Assembly (NCBI RefSeq): GCF_003666685.1 | Contig: NZ_RCIZ01000002.1 | Span: 1-64,000 of the forward strand | DNA from: Mesorhizobium sp. YM1C-6-2 | GTDB lineage: Bacteria; Pseudomonadota; Alphaproteobacteria; Rhizobiales; Rhizobiaceae | Length of the DNA stretch: 64,000 nucleotides | Reading direction: 5' to 3' | In this document: positions 1 through 7,846 of the stretch, one piece after another | How the letters are laid out: the number at the start of each line of letters is the position of its first letter | Numbering within the stretch: position 1 is the first letter of the stretch | Notes under the pieces: generated by a model | Seen by the model: the letters and a program-made list of their open reading frames with translations, nothing else | The model's database searches: none | Told to the model about the DNA's origin: nothing | Program-made: the position numbers and the translations under genes

Positions 1-1
1 C

Positions 2-886
2 CCGCCGCCGCACGCGCCGGCCCGCCCGGCCGCGCATGCCCCGGCACATGCTCCGGCCTCGCGGTCGACGGGCAAGCGCGGCGTGCCGGGCATCGCATCG
101 ATCATCGCGGTCGCCTCCGGCAAGGGCGGCGTCGGCAAGTCGACCACCGCCGTCAACATCGCGCTCGGCCTGAAGGCGAATGGCCTGAAGGTCGGCGTGC
201 TCGACGCCGACATATACGGCCCGTCCATGCCGAGGCTGCTCAAGATCCGCGGCAAGCCGCAGACGGTCGACGGCAAGGTGCTGCGGCCGATGGAGAATTA
301 CGGGCTGAAGGTGATGTCGATGGGTTTCCTCGTCGACGAGGAGACGCCGATGATCTGGCGCGGCCCGATGGTGATGTCGGCGCTGTCGCAGATGCTGCGC
401 GAGGTCGAATGGGGCGAACTCGACGTCCTGGTGGTCGACATGCCGCCCGGCACCGGCGACGCGCAGCTGACCATGGCCCAGCAGGTGCCGCTCGCCGGCG
501 CCATCATCGTCTCGACGCCGCAGGACCTGGCCCTGATCGATGCGCGCAAGGGGCTGAACATGTTCAGGAAGGTCGACGTGCCGCTGCTCGGCATCGTCGA
601 GAACATGAGCTATTTTGTCGCACCCGACACCGGCAAGCGCTACGACATCTTCGGCCATGGCGGCGCCAGGCGCGAGGCCGAGCGGCTCGGCGTCACCTTC
701 CTCGGCGAGGTGCCGCTCCAGATGCAGATCCGCGAGACTTCCGATTCCGGTGAGCCGGTGGTGATGTCCGATCCCGATGGCGCGGAGGCGAAGATCTACC
801 GCGACATCGCCACCAAGGTCTGGCAGCGGGTCGGCGAGGAGCGCGCCAAGGCCGAAGGCGCTACCCCGGCGATCGTCTTCGAGTAG
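2..886 (+). CDS. Mrp/ApbC-family Fe-S cluster carrier ATPase (3' part)
   Basis: C-terminal part of an Mrp/NBP35 P-loop ATPase that loads or carries iron-sulfur clusters in the cytoplasm. The frame is open from base 2, so the true start lies outside the window; the first ~27 codons encode an Ala/Pro/His-rich linker, usual between the DUF59 and ATPase domains. The deviant Walker A GKGGVGKST lies near nt 119-145, with VVDMPPGTGD and ENMSY motifs after it. The CxxC pair that follows ENMSYF in enterobacterial homologues is absent here (APDTG instead), which I recall as normal for alphaproteobacterial Mrp. It ends 3 nt from the convergent coxG-like gene. Confidence 0.93.
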   Translation, partial: PPPHAPARPAAHAPAHAPASRSTGKRGVPGIASIIAVASGKGGVGKSTTAVNIALGLKANGLKVGVLDADIYGPSMPRLLKIRGKPQTVDGKVLRPMENYGLKVMSMGFLVDEETPMIWRGPMVMSALSQMLREVEWGELDVLVVDMPPGTGDAQLTMAQQVPLAGAIIVSTPQDLALIDARKGLNMFRKVDVPLLGIVENMSYFVAPDTGKRYDIFGHGGARREAERLGVTFLGEVPLQMQIRETSDSGEPVVMSDPDGAEAKIYRDIATKVWQRVGEERAKAEGATPAIVFE

Positions 887-889
887 ACA

Positions 890-1342
890 TCAGGACGCGC
901 TTACCGTCTGGTTGAAGGTCGAGAAGAACTCGCCGGCGAGCTTCTTGGACGTCGACTCGATCAGCCGGCTGCCGAGTTGCGCGATCTTGCCGCCGACATC
1001 GGCCTTGGCCGTGTATTTGAGCACGGTGGTGTCCGGGCCGTCCTCGGCAAGCGCCACGTCCGCCCCGCCCTTGGCGAAGCCGGCGACGCCGCCCTTGCCC
1101 TCGCCGGTGATCGTATAGCCGCTCGGCGGCGTCAGGTTGGAGAGCGTCACGGCGCCGTTGAAGGTCGCCTTGATCGGCCCGATCTTCAACACGACGGTGG
1201 CGGCGAGCTCGTTGTCGGAGGTCTTCTCCAGCGACTGGCAGCCGGGGATGCACTGCTTCAGCACGTCCGGATCGTTGAGCGCTTCCCACACTTTCTGGAT
1301 CGGGGCCGCGATACGCTCCTCACCTTCCATATTCAAAGCCAT
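890..1342 (-). CDS. CoxG-like SRPBCC-family protein
   Basis: A 150-aa protein starting MALNMEGEE, with the pattern of the CoxG (carbon monoxide dehydrogenase subunit G) branch of the START/SRPBCC superfamily: an N-terminal strand with a conserved [11 protein letters not shown] segment, IPGCQ near residue 40, and a glycine-rich centre ([15 protein letters not shown]). Family members associate with molybdenum hydroxylases at the membrane, but no cox-type hydroxylase genes are in this window, so it is an orphan here. The start was set at the internal ATG (1342) because the nine upstream codons are not family-like. Binding partner unknown. Confidence 0.8.
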   Translation of the reverse strand: MALNMEGEERIAAPIQKVWEALNDPDVLKQCIPGCQSLEKTSDNELAATVVLKIGPIKATFNGAVTLSNLTPPSGYTITGEGKGGVAGFAKGGADVALAEDGPDTTVLKYTAKADVGGKIAQLGSRLIESTSKKLAGEFFSTFNQTVSAS

Positions 1343-1494
1343 GGGGGATCTCCTGCCAGCGGGTTGCAAAACCCGTAGCGCAGCCTCCGTCCCGTGTCCA
1401 TCGGGGGCGCAGGTGGGGCTATTTGTCTGACAAAAGCTCTTGCCGGTATTCCGGCGTTGTCATATCGATGCTCTACCGCATTTCGGAGAGTTCC

Positions 1495-3297
1495 ATGTCA
1501 GGCCCGACGACCAAGAAGAAATTCCGCTCGCAGGAATGGTTCAACAACCCCGACAATCCGGGCATGACGGCGCTCTACCTGGAGCGCTACCTGAATTTCG
1601 GCCTGACCCGCGAGGAGCTGCAGTCCGGCAAGCCGCTGATCGGCATCGCCCAGACCGGCTCCGACCTGTCGCCCTGCAACCGCCATCACCTCGAACTGGC
1701 GAAGCGGGTGCGCGCCGGCATCGAGGCGGCGGGCGGCGTGCCCTTCGAGTTCCCCTGCCATCCGATCCAGGAGACCGGCAAGCGCCCGACCGCGGCGCTG
1801 GACCGCAACCTCGCCTATCTCAGCCTGGTCGAGGTGCTCTACGGCTACCCGCTCGACGGCGTCGTGCTGACCATCGGCTGCGACAAGACCACGCCGGCGC
1901 TGCTGATGGCCGCCGCCACCGTCAACATCCCGGCGATCGCGCTGTCGGTCGGGCCGATGCTGAACGGCTGGCACCAGGGCCAGCGCACCGGCTCGGGCAC
2001 CGTGGTGTGGGATTCGCGCCAGCGGCTGTCGGCCGGCGAGATCGGCTATGACGAGTTCATGGACATCGTGGCGTCGTCGGCGCCGTCGGTCGGCTACTGC
2101 AACACGATGGGCACCGCGACCACGATGAACAGCCTCGCCGAGGCGCTCGGCATGCAGCTTCCGGGCTCGGCGGCGATCCCCGCGCCTTACCGCGAGCGCG
2201 GCCAGATCTCCTACGAGACGGGCAAGCGCATCGTCGAGATGGTGCATGAGGACCTGAAGCCGTCCGACATCATGACGCGCCAGGCATTCGAGAACGCCAT
2301 CGTCGTCAATTCGGCGATCGGCGGCTCGACCAACGCCCCCATTCATCTCAACGCCGTCGCGCGCCACCTCGGCGTCAAGCTCGACAATGACGACTGGCAG
2401 GAGCTCGGCCACCACATTCCGCTGCTCGTCAACCTGCAGCCGGCCGGCGAATATCTCGGCGAGGACTACCATCACGCCGGCGGCGTGCCGGCCGTCGTCG
2501 CCGAGTTGATGAAGGCTAAGCTGCTGCCGAACCCGGACGCCATGACCGTGAACGGCAAGACGATGGGCGAGAACTGCGCCAAGGCCGAAAATCTCGACCA
2601 GAAGGTGATCCGCACAGTCGCCGATCCGCTGAAGAAGGAAGCCGGCTTCATCAACCTGAAGGGCAACCTCTTCGACTCGGCGATCATGAAGACGAGCGTG
2701 ATCTCCAAGGAGTTCCGCGATCGCTATCTGTCCAACCCGAACGACCCCGAAGCCTTCGAGGGCAAGGCGGCGGTGTTCGACGGGCCGGAGGACTATCACG
2801 CCCGCATCGACGATCCTGCCGAGGGGATCGACGAATTCACCATCCTGTTCATGCGCGGCGCGGGGCCGGTCGGCTATCCCGGCGGCGCCGAGGTCGTGAA
2901 CATGCAGCCGCCGGCCTATCTCATCAAGAAGGGCGTGCACTCGCTGCCCTGCGTCGGTGATGGCCGCCAGTCGGGCACGTCGGGCACGCCGTCGATCCTC
3001 AACGCCTCGCCGGAAGCGGCGGCCGGCGGCGGGCTGGCGCTGGTGAGGACCGGCGACCGGGTGCGCATAGACCTCAAGAAAGGCACCGCCGACATCCTCA
3101 TCTCCGACGAGGAACTGGCGGCCCGCAAGGCGGCGATGAACGGCAATGGCGGCTATCACTACCCCAAGCACCAGACGCCGTGGCAGGAGATCCAGCGCGG
3201 CATGGTCGACCAGTTCGACCAGGGCATGGTGCTGAAGCCGGCGATCAAGTACCAGCACATCGCGCAGACCAAGGGCGTCCCGCGCGACAACCACTGA
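1495..3297 (+). CDS. IlvD/Edd-family dehydratase, probably a sugar-acid (pentonate) dehydratase
   Basis: A 600-aa iron-sulfur dehydratase. Three cysteines expected to hold the cluster are visible: Cys61 (DLSPCN), Cys129 (IGCDKTTPA) and Cys202 (GYCNTMGTA), followed by [10 protein letters not shown]. The insert pattern and length resemble pentonate/aldonate dehydratases (xylonate or arabinonate type) more than biosynthetic dihydroxy-acid dehydratase IlvD, so a role in sugar-acid catabolism is inferred. The start at 1495 follows a GGAGAG ribosome-binding site; an in-frame upstream start at 1423 gives an unlikely tail. It is monocistronic in this window, with no sugar transporter next to it, so the substrate is unassigned. 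Confidence 0.88.
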   Translation: MSGPTTKKKFRSQEWFNNPDNPGMTALYLERYLNFGLTREELQSGKPLIGIAQTGSDLSPCNRHHLELAKRVRAGIEAAGGVPFEFPCHPIQETGKRPTAALDRNLAYLSLVEVLYGYPLDGVVLTIGCDKTTPALLMAAATVNIPAIALSVGPMLNGWHQGQRTGSGTVVWDSRQRLSAGEIGYDEFMDIVASSAPSVGYCNTMGTATTMNSLAEALGMQLPGSAAIPAPYRERGQISYETGKRIVEMVHEDLKPSDIMTRQAFENAIVVNSAIGGSTNAPIHLNAVARHLGVKLDNDDWQELGHHIPLLVNLQPAGEYLGEDYHHAGGVPAVVAELMKAKLLPNPDAMTVNGKTMGENCAKAENLDQKVIRTVADPLKKEAGFINLKGNLFDSAIMKTSVISKEFRDRYLSNPNDPEAFEGKAAVFDGPEDYHARIDDPAEGIDEFTILFMRGAGPVGYPGGAEVVNMQPPAYLIKKGVHSLPCVGDGRQSGTSGTPSILNASPEAAAGGGLALVRTGDRVRIDLKKGTADILISDEELAARKAAMNGNGGYHYPKHQTPWQEIQRGMVDQFDQGMVLKPAIKYQHIAQTKGVPRDNH

Positions 3298-3317
3298 TCC
3301 GACGCCAGGACAAGCAG

Positions 3318-3337
3318 GGGCACGGAAGTCCGTGCCC
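3318..3337. terminator. putative bidirectional hairpin terminator
   Basis: A perfect 8-bp GC-rich stem (GGGCACGG/CCGTGCCC) with an AAGT loop lies in the 57-bp gap between the convergent dehydratase and GFA genes. There is no clear T-run on either side, so its use as an intrinsic terminator is inferred from position. Confidence 0.5.
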
Positions 3338-3354
3338 TCAGTCCGCCAGGTGCG

Positions 3355-3774
3355 CTACAGGTAACTGGTGATATCAGGCGGATCGAGCTGGCGGTCGTGC
3401 TTGCCGTCCTCATAGACGATGGGCGCGGCGCCGAGTTCTTCTTCCGTCGCGTCGTCCAGGCAGGCGACGTTCACCGCCCAGAAATTGCCGCCCATGAAGT
3501 CGAGATAGCCGCGCGAGAAAGTGTGCGCGCCGCAATGCGGGCACATGTAGTGGTTGATGTCGCCCTCCGGCCAGTTAGACGGCACCGGCTTGTAGTCGCG
3601 CATCGCGTCCTTGCCGCCGCTGACGCGTAGGGCTTCGTAGCCGGCGAAGGATTTCTTGTAGCCGAGCTTCAGGCAGAAGCTGCAATTGCACTTGCGGATG
3701 CCTTCGGCGAGGTCGAGCTCGGCCTCGAACCGGATCGCTCCGCAATGGCATGAGCCGCGATAGGTCTTCTTCAT
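3355..3774 (-). CDS. GFA-family zinc-binding protein
   Basis: A 139-aa member of the glutathione-dependent formaldehyde-activating enzyme (GFA/Mss4-like) fold. The zinc-ligand cysteines are visible: CHC near residues 9-11, CNCSFC, and CPHCG further on. Members bind zinc and sometimes glutathione; many have no known reaction, so none is assigned here. The start ATG overlaps the stop of the SRPBCC gene upstream by 4 bp, showing translational coupling as the third gene of an ArsR-SRPBCC-GFA operon. A longer in-frame start would run into that gene and is less likely. Confidence 0.87.
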   Translation of the reverse strand: MKKTYRGSCHCGAIRFEAELDLAEGIRKCNCSFCLKLGYKKSFAGYEALRVSGGKDAMRDYKPVPSNWPEGDINHYMCPHCGAHTFSRGYLDFMGGNFWAVNVACLDDATEEELGAAPIVYEDGKHDRQLDPPDITSYL

Positions 3775-4229
3775 GCCCGTTCTCCCTGCCGTGCGATCTC
3801 GGCGACCAGCTTGTCGAGGCATTCGCCCCAGCCGCTCTCGTGCGAATCGCGCGACGCAGCGTCGGCGAAGGGCTCCTGCCGGAATGTCAGCCTTGTGCCG
3901 TCGCCTTCGGGCCTGATCGTCACCGTGACCAGGGTCTCGGGTTCGTCGTCCCAGGCGAAGGTGAACACGAGGCGCTCGGGCTCGACGATCTCGCGATAGA
4001 CTCCGGACATGCCGTAGCTGTTGCCGTCAGGCCCGTGGATCGCGTGGCGATAGCTGCCGCCTTCGCGAAATTCGAGCCTTTGCGAGGTGGCGGTGAAATC
4101 CTTCGGGCCCCACCAGCGCAGCAGATGTTCCTTGCTGGTCCAGGCCTTGAAGACCAAAGCCGGCGGCGCGTCGAAGCTCCGCGATATCTCCAGCGCGTAT
4201 CCGGCCTTGGCGGGATCAGTGCGTGCCAT
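3771..4229 (-). CDS. SRPBCC / AHSA1-like protein
   Basis: A 152-aa START-like protein of the Aha1 C-terminal-like (AHSA1) group: SRSFDAPPALVFKAWT at the N-terminus, LLRWWGPKDF, and a C-terminal helix with SGWGECLDKL. Such proteins have a hydrophobic cavity and are often encoded beside an ArsR-like repressor; their ligands are mostly unknown. It overlaps the regulator gene by 14 bp and the GFA gene by 4 bp, so the three are expressed together. The function is inferred only from family and context. Confidence 0.87.
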   Translation of the reverse strand: MARTDPAKAGYALEISRSFDAPPALVFKAWTSKEHLLRWWGPKDFTATSQRLEFREGGSYRHAIHGPDGNSYGMSGVYREIVEPERLVFTFAWDDEPETLVTVTIRPEGDGTRLTFRQEPFADAASRDSHESGWGECLDKLVAEIARQGERA

Positions 4230-4557
4230 CGGAATCTCCCTTGCTCTGCAGTTCGGTCAGATAGTCGTCCAGCCTGTCGAAGCTGCCCTCCCAGAAGACG
4301 CGGTATCGTTCGACCCAGTCGGCGACATCCTTCATCGGGCCGGCCGCCAGCCGGCAAGGCCGCCACTGGGCATCCTGTCCGCGACTGATGAGGCCGGCGC
4401 GCTCCAGCACCTTGAGATGCTTCGAGACTGCCGGGAGGCTGATGTCGAAAGGGGCGGCCAGTTCCTTGACGGTGGTCTCGCCGAGCGCCAGCCGGGCGAG
4501 GATGGCGCGACGCGTGGGATCGGCGAGGGCGGAGAGGGTGGTGCTGAGCGGGTCCAT
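4216..4557 (-). CDS. ArsR-family winged-helix regulator of the SRPBCC-GFA operon
   Basis: A 113-aa HTH protein: LADPTRRAILARL at residues ~11-23 and recognition-helix region ISLPAVSKHLKVLERAGLI at ~39-57. It lacks the ELCVC cysteine motif of metal-sensing ArsR proteins, so it belongs to the non-metal ArsR/SRPBCC-linked group. It is the first gene of a three-gene overlapping operon and probably represses it through the palindrome directly before its ATG. No good Shine-Dalgarno is visible in front of this ATG (see findings), so leaderless translation is possible. Confidence 0.9.
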   Translation of the reverse strand: MDPLSTTLSALADPTRRAILARLALGETTVKELAAPFDISLPAVSKHLKVLERAGLISRGQDAQWRPCRLAAGPMKDVADWVERYRVFWEGSFDRLDDYLTELQSKGDSDGTH

Positions 4558-4559
4558 GA

Positions 4560-4595
4560 AATTAACCGGTGAGTTAATTAACTTATCGGTTAATT
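4560..4595. promoter_or_regulatory. 36-bp palindromic operator of the ArsR-SRPBCC-GFA operon
   Basis: Two 18-nt arms centred between 4577 and 4578 are complementary except at two pairs (core TAACCGGTGAGTTAA / TTAACTTATCGGTTA). The site is AT-rich against a GC-rich background and begins 3 nt from the regulator start codon, where an autorepressor would bind. Binding is inferred. Confidence 0.7.
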
Positions 4596-4784
4596 AGCGC
4601 GCAGCCGACAGGCGGTCAAGCCCGGTTCCGGGCGAAAATGCGCGAGTCGGCGATCGCCCAAAGCAGGCAGGTCCGTGGCGCTTGGCCAGCGGACCGGAAT
4701 CGGGGTGCCACGATTGCCGGATCAGTTGACGCCGGGCCGCGTCTCAAGTAGTCGGCAAGCCGTTCAGGTCCGCGAAGGGCCTTG

Positions 4785-4869
4785 GCCCCTGTGGCGGAAT
4801 TGGTAGACGCGCTCGACTCAAAATCGAGTTCCGCAAGGAGTGCTGGTTCGATCCCGGCCAGGGGCACCA
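4785..4869 (+). tRNA. tRNA-Leu (anticodon CAA), CCA encoded; attachment site for the island
   Basis: An 85-nt tRNA with a 7-bp acceptor stem (GCCCCTG/CAGGGGC), a D-arm with GGTAGA, an anticodon stem CTCGA/TCGAG around a CTCAAAA loop (anticodon CAA, reads TTG), a class II variable arm, a T-arm with GGTTCGATCCC, discriminator A and genomic CCA. Its 3' end is duplicated at 17663-17678, marking it as the integration target. Confidence 0.96.
4854..4869. other. attL core: 16-bp direct repeat in the tRNA-Leu 3' end
   Basis: The 16 bases CCGGCCAGGGGCACCA are identical to 17663-17678. They span part of the T-stem, the acceptor 3' strand and CCA, as expected for tyrosine-recombinase elements. Together the two copies delimit a ~12.8-kb insertion whose integrase lies directly inside the left copy. 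Confidence 0.88.
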
Positions 4870-4920
4870 ATGACCACCGCGAAAGCGCGGAAAGCCCGCC
4901 TTTCAACGGTTCTGGACCTT

Positions 4921-4950
4921 CCTCCGGTACACCGCTATGTACACCGGAGG
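4921..4950. promoter_or_regulatory. inverted repeat / putative integrase arm-type sites, left end
   Basis: CCTCCGGT (4921-4928) and ACCGGAGG (4943-4950) form a perfect inverted repeat. The heptamer GTACACC occurs twice, at 4927 and 4939, and twice at the right end (17536 and 17559); the 12-mer TCCGGTACACCG is shared by both ends (4923 and 17555). This suggests integrase arm binding. The GGAGG also acts as the integrase ribosome-binding site. Confidence 0.45.
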
Positions 4951-4955
4951 CACAC

Positions 4956-6353
4956 TTGAGCATCACATTGAAGCGCGTTCAGACCACCGCAACAGGAGCC
5001 ATCCACTACCGCCGCAAGCTGCCGAAAGACGTTCGGGAGGCTATCGGGCAGCGGGAGTTCAAGCGGCTTATCGGGCATAACCAGAAAGAGGCGGTGCGGA
5101 ACTATGCCGCCGCTGACGCAGAGTGCGAGCGCCTGATCGAGAAAGCGCGGCGCAAGGGCGGGGCAGGGGCGGCCGAAGCGACACCGCTGGACCACCTAAG
5201 GGAGGCTCGCGCCGAAATCGCTGCACTCCGCCGCGACCAGCCCGATGCGCTCTTTGATCGGCGGACGGCCGATACATGGGCCGACAGTATGTTGTCCAAG
5301 TTCCCGCAGGACGCGGCAGGAGATTACATCGGCGTTCCGGAAGTGACCCGCCTCATTGCCAATGCGTTGCGGCAGGGCGGCGAGGTGACGGAGAAGGCTA
5401 CGCCCACACTGGAGGACGCAAAGCGCCTTTACCTTCAGGAAAAGGTCAAGGGGCACGCCGACGAGAAGCGGGGCCGGCAGCGGGTTGACCGCGCCGTGGG
5501 GCACGTCCTGAAGGCGCTGGACGTGAAGGCAGCTAAGGACTTGGCGCTGTTATCTGTAGACCGCAATCAGGCACGGGACGTTCGGGACTACCTTAGCCGC
5601 GATCTAGGCATGGCTCCGGCCACTGTGCGCCGCACCCTCAACGACATTCGAGCGGTCTTCCGCTTTGGCCTGATTGAGTTCGGGCTTGCGGACGGGAGCC
5701 CATTCGACCGCATCACGGGGATGGTGCCGGCTGCGTCGGGCACGGTATCTTCTGCCGCCGCCATCCGCGAGCGGGACCCCTTTCCGGAGAAGCTCCTTCC
5801 TGTGATGGCGGAGAGGCTGAAGGAACGGGGCCGCACTCCGGAGCTAGCCAACATATGGGCGCTCTTGGCGGGCACCGGGTGCCGCTTGGCGGAGGTCACG
5901 GGCCTGCCTGTCAGCGACGTTCATCTGGACGCGCCTATCCCGTATATCGACGTTGCTCCGCGCCCCAATAGGCGACTGAAGAACGCCGGTTCGGCACGGT
6001 GGGTGCCACTGGTAGGGGAGGCCCTTGTGGCGGCTAAAGCGGCCATAGAGGCGGCCGAGGGGCAAGAGTTCCTTTTCCCTACCTATGCCACGGGCCGAGG
6101 CAACACGTCCGCGTCGGCCGCGCTCATGAAGCATGTGAAGGCGCTGAAGGCCGGCCCCAAGGTGGTCGTCCACTCGCTGCGACACACGATGGAGGATCGG
6201 CTGATAAAGGCACAGGTTCCTAAGGACGTTCGGGACATGGTGCTCGGCCACTCGTCGGGCAGCATGGGTGAGCGGTATGGCGGCCAAGAGGCAAGGCTCA
6301 AGGCGGCGTATGGGGCAGTGAAGGCGGCCGTGCGGGGGCAGCGGCTACAGTAA
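4956..6353 (+). CDS. tyrosine recombinase (integrase) of the tRNA-Leu island
   Basis: A 465-aa site-specific recombinase that would integrate and excise the element. An N-terminal SAM-like core-binding region covers ~130-260. The catalytic domain has Arg310 (GTGCRLAEV), His406-x-x-Arg409 (HSLRH), His432 (LGHSS) and nucleophile Tyr441 (ERYGG), so the active site is complete. The chosen start is TTG at 4956, five bases after GGAGG; the frame stays open upstream through the tRNA, but that part cannot be coding. The position 86 bp from the tRNA 3' end is typical of tRNA-targeting integrases. Confidence 0.93.
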   Translation: MSITLKRVQTTATGAIHYRRKLPKDVREAIGQREFKRLIGHNQKEAVRNYAAADAECERLIEKARRKGGAGAAEATPLDHLREARAEIAALRRDQPDALFDRRTADTWADSMLSKFPQDAAGDYIGVPEVTRLIANALRQGGEVTEKATPTLEDAKRLYLQEKVKGHADEKRGRQRVDRAVGHVLKALDVKAAKDLALLSVDRNQARDVRDYLSRDLGMAPATVRRTLNDIRAVFRFGLIEFGLADGSPFDRITGMVPAASGTVSSAAAIRERDPFPEKLLPVMAERLKERGRTPELANIWALLAGTGCRLAEVTGLPVSDVHLDAPIPYIDVAPRPNRRLKNAGSARWVPLVGEALVAAKAAIEAAEGQEFLFPTYATGRGNTSASAALMKHVKALKAGPKVVVHSLRHTMEDRLIKAQVPKDVRDMVLGHSSGSMGERYGGQEARLKAAYGAVKAAVRGQRLQ

Positions 6354-6394
6354 GATACTGTCCATAGGCAAAAGAGCGCTGGTAGGTTGGTCCG

Positions 6395-6478
6395 ATGTAT
6401 AACGACAAGCTGTTTTGGGCGGGCGTCTGTAGCATTGCATTCAACGTGATTTTGCTGGCTTGGCTGATTGTCGGCTAG
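6395..6478 (+). CDS. possible 27-aa single-helix membrane microprotein
   Basis: A short open frame beginning MYNDKLFWAG and ending WLIVG: a short polar N-terminus followed by a hydrophobic stretch of ~18 residues able to cross the membrane once. It lies 41 bp after the integrase and just before a hairpin. The ribosome-binding site is weak (GGTAGG). Such tiny membrane proteins are common in phage-like DNA, but at this length chance is not excluded. Confidence 0.3.
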   Translation: MYNDKLFWAGVCSIAFNVILLAWLIVG

Positions 6479-6490
6479 CCCATACTCGAA

Positions 6491-6517
6491 ACGGGAGCCG
6501 CATTTGCGCGGCCCCGT
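6491..6517. terminator. hairpin, copy 1 of a terminator-like repeat
   Basis: ACGGGAGCCGC and GCGGCCCCGT pair with one mismatch/bulge around a short loop and are followed by a pyrimidine-rich stretch. A near copy sits after the next plus-strand gene (7540-7562). The placement downstream of genes suggests transcription termination within the island. Confidence 0.4.
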
Positions 6518-6530
6518 CTCTCGTTGATCG

Positions 6531-6641
6531 TCACCTAGTCGGCCTGTCCTCCACGAGGTGCGAGAACAGCGCCGCGAACGACAGGAAGTTGGCGAGCGAC
6601 ACGAAGGCCCGATAGCCCGCCGATAGCTCCCCACTCGGCAT
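6531..6641 (-). CDS. possible 36-aa small membrane-associated protein
   Basis: An open frame starting MPSGELSAGY with a hydrophobic centre (AFVSLANFLSFAALF) and a charged end (HLVEDRPTR). GTG codons at 6656 and 6668 offer slightly longer starts. Codon use resembles real genes (GC-rich third positions), and a GAAGA purine stretch precedes the ATG. There is no recognised family; it is listed because the reading looks protein-like and the region is otherwise empty. Confidence 0.25.
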   Translation of the reverse strand: MPSGELSAGYRAFVSLANFLSFAALFSHLVEDRPTR

Positions 6642-6728
6642 TTCTTCGCCACTCACCGGCGCACCCACGAACGTCTTCGAGCGATATCATTTGACGAGCC
6701 GGACTACTTACCGCCATTTTAACAACGC

Positions 6729-7523
6729 ATGGCTGCGATCATAGATTTGTGGAATCAAGAGACGTATGACGGTGACATGGTGGAGCTTCTCCAAAAGTCC
6801 ACGGATATCGTTCGCGGATTTTATCAGAGGGAAGCAGAGGTCGATGCCCGGCTGGCGGCAAAACCACTAGATAGCCCTTGGGAGCCCATCGCCCCCAATC
6901 CCTTCACCGACGGAAAGACCGAACTACGCGACTCCTTGGATGCACTACTTGCTGATCGCACGATCCGCACCTTCCATTACACGCGGCTGGCTGACGACGA
7001 GGTGGAACGGCTAATGGAGGTCGGCATCGAGCTATCGGACACGGCTCCAATGCGTCGGCGCCTCAACGCACGCGTGGCGGCCGGAGATTTCTCGCCCGAA
7101 CAGGCCGACGAGATTTTCCAAGCCAGCGCACTCCACTCCGAAGCCTACGGTAAGCGGTGTGGTATGTTCTGGACCTGTGGCTTGCCCTATCCTTCCGACT
7201 GTCCGGGAGTAGCCCGGCTTATCGCCATGTGGGGCGGCGAGGCGGCGTACTGGACCTTGCAAGACCACAAGGTATATGGCCCCTTGCTGCGGGGAGTCGG
7301 TGCCGCAAGGATTGTGGAGGTTGCAGTGCCGCTCGATTCCGCAACCCATTTCGGCGGCGCATCCGGGGTCGTGGTGGACGCTTACGCTAAATCGCTCGGC
7401 TTCGAACGGGAGATTTCAGGCCTGGATGTGTGCTGCAAAGACCCAATGCCGCCCTCGTCAATCTTGGCAATCCATACCAAAGGTGATGGCACGTTCGAGC
7501 TGGTTGGCCGTGGCTATCCTTGA
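6729..7523 (+). CDS. uncharacterised 264-aa island protein
   Basis: I do not recognise this protein with confidence. It has an acidic N-terminal third, then TIRTFHYTRL at ~93-102, a middle segment ending SALHSEAYGKRCGMFWTC (~138-155), then WGGEAAYWTL and a strand pattern IVEVAVPLD. The HYTR beginning, the W-G-G-E segment and alternating strands recall small enzyme folds such as ADP-ribosyltransferase-like toxins, but no catalytic triad can be assigned. It has no signal peptide or membrane segment. It stands alone between the integrase and the minus-strand phage block, where accessory cargo is often found. Confidence 0.75.
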   Translation: MAAIIDLWNQETYDGDMVELLQKSTDIVRGFYQREAEVDARLAAKPLDSPWEPIAPNPFTDGKTELRDSLDALLADRTIRTFHYTRLADDEVERLMEVGIELSDTAPMRRRLNARVAAGDFSPEQADEIFQASALHSEAYGKRCGMFWTCGLPYPSDCPGVARLIAMWGGEAAYWTLQDHKVYGPLLRGVGAARIVEVAVPLDSATHFGGASGVVVDAYAKSLGFEREISGLDVCCKDPMPPSSILAIHTKGDGTFELVGRGYP

Positions 7524-7539
7524 GTTGGGCTTGGAAGGA

Positions 7540-7562
7540 ACGGAGCCGCATTCGCGGCCCCG
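7540..7562. terminator. hairpin, copy 2 of a terminator-like repeat
   Basis: CGGAGCCGC and GCGGCCCCG pair around an ATTC loop, closely matching the hairpin at 6491-6517. It lies between the convergent 264-aa gene and the minus-strand phage block, fitting a bidirectional terminator. Confidence 0.4.
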
Positions 7563-7575
7563 CCCCCACACTGCC

Positions 7576-7842
7576 TTACCGGCTGTGCTGATTGCGTGCG
7601 GCTTCGGCTTGATCCTGAAGCATCTTGCGCCGCCTCTCGGACTGAGCCTGCTTCCTGGCCGCAGCCGCCTTGTCCTGTAGCGCCTGGGCTCGCTGCTCCG
7701 CCTCGCGCTTTTCGCGGCGCTCGTCGGCACGCTTCTTAAGCTCCTCGTCGGACGGCCCGGAGCCCCCGCGCTGTGCGTTGGTCGGGAATCGGCCAACAGG
7801 CTTAGGCGGGTCAACGGTTGGGTTGGTCCATTCGCGCAACAT
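7576..7842 (-). CDS. charged 88-aa coiled-coil protein, or displaced C-terminus of the upstream virion-like protein
   Basis: The reading begins MLREWTNP, contains a proline-rich hinge, then ~55 residues very rich in Lys, Arg, Glu, Gln and Ala that should form a single long helix or coiled coil (DEELKKRADERREKREAEQ). The ATG lies 4 nt after the stop of the 762-aa protein and overlaps a GAGGAA ribosome-binding sequence. However, the same frame stays open upstream and reads naturally (ARAAKTGRTIPRWIATKKRE) over the end of the larger gene, so this may be its true C-terminus after a +1 shift. Confidence 0.5.
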   Translation of the reverse strand: MLREWTNPTVDPPKPVGRFPTNAQRGGSGPSDEELKKRADERREKREAEQRAQALQDKAAAARKQAQSERRRKMLQDQAEAARNQHSR

Positions 7843-7846
7843 TTCC

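Noticed and set aside
1498..3294. Long open frame antisense to the IlvD-like dehydratase
   Set aside because: Arg/His/Ala-rich shadow of a clear gene.
4560..4595. CtrA-type binding site at the ArsR operator
   Set aside because: The TTAA pairs are 8 bases apart, not 7, and the palindrome explains them better.
4782..4955. In-frame N-terminal extension of the integrase through the tRNA-Leu gene
   Set aside because: It would translate tRNA sequence; the TTG at 4956 has a proper GGAGG site.
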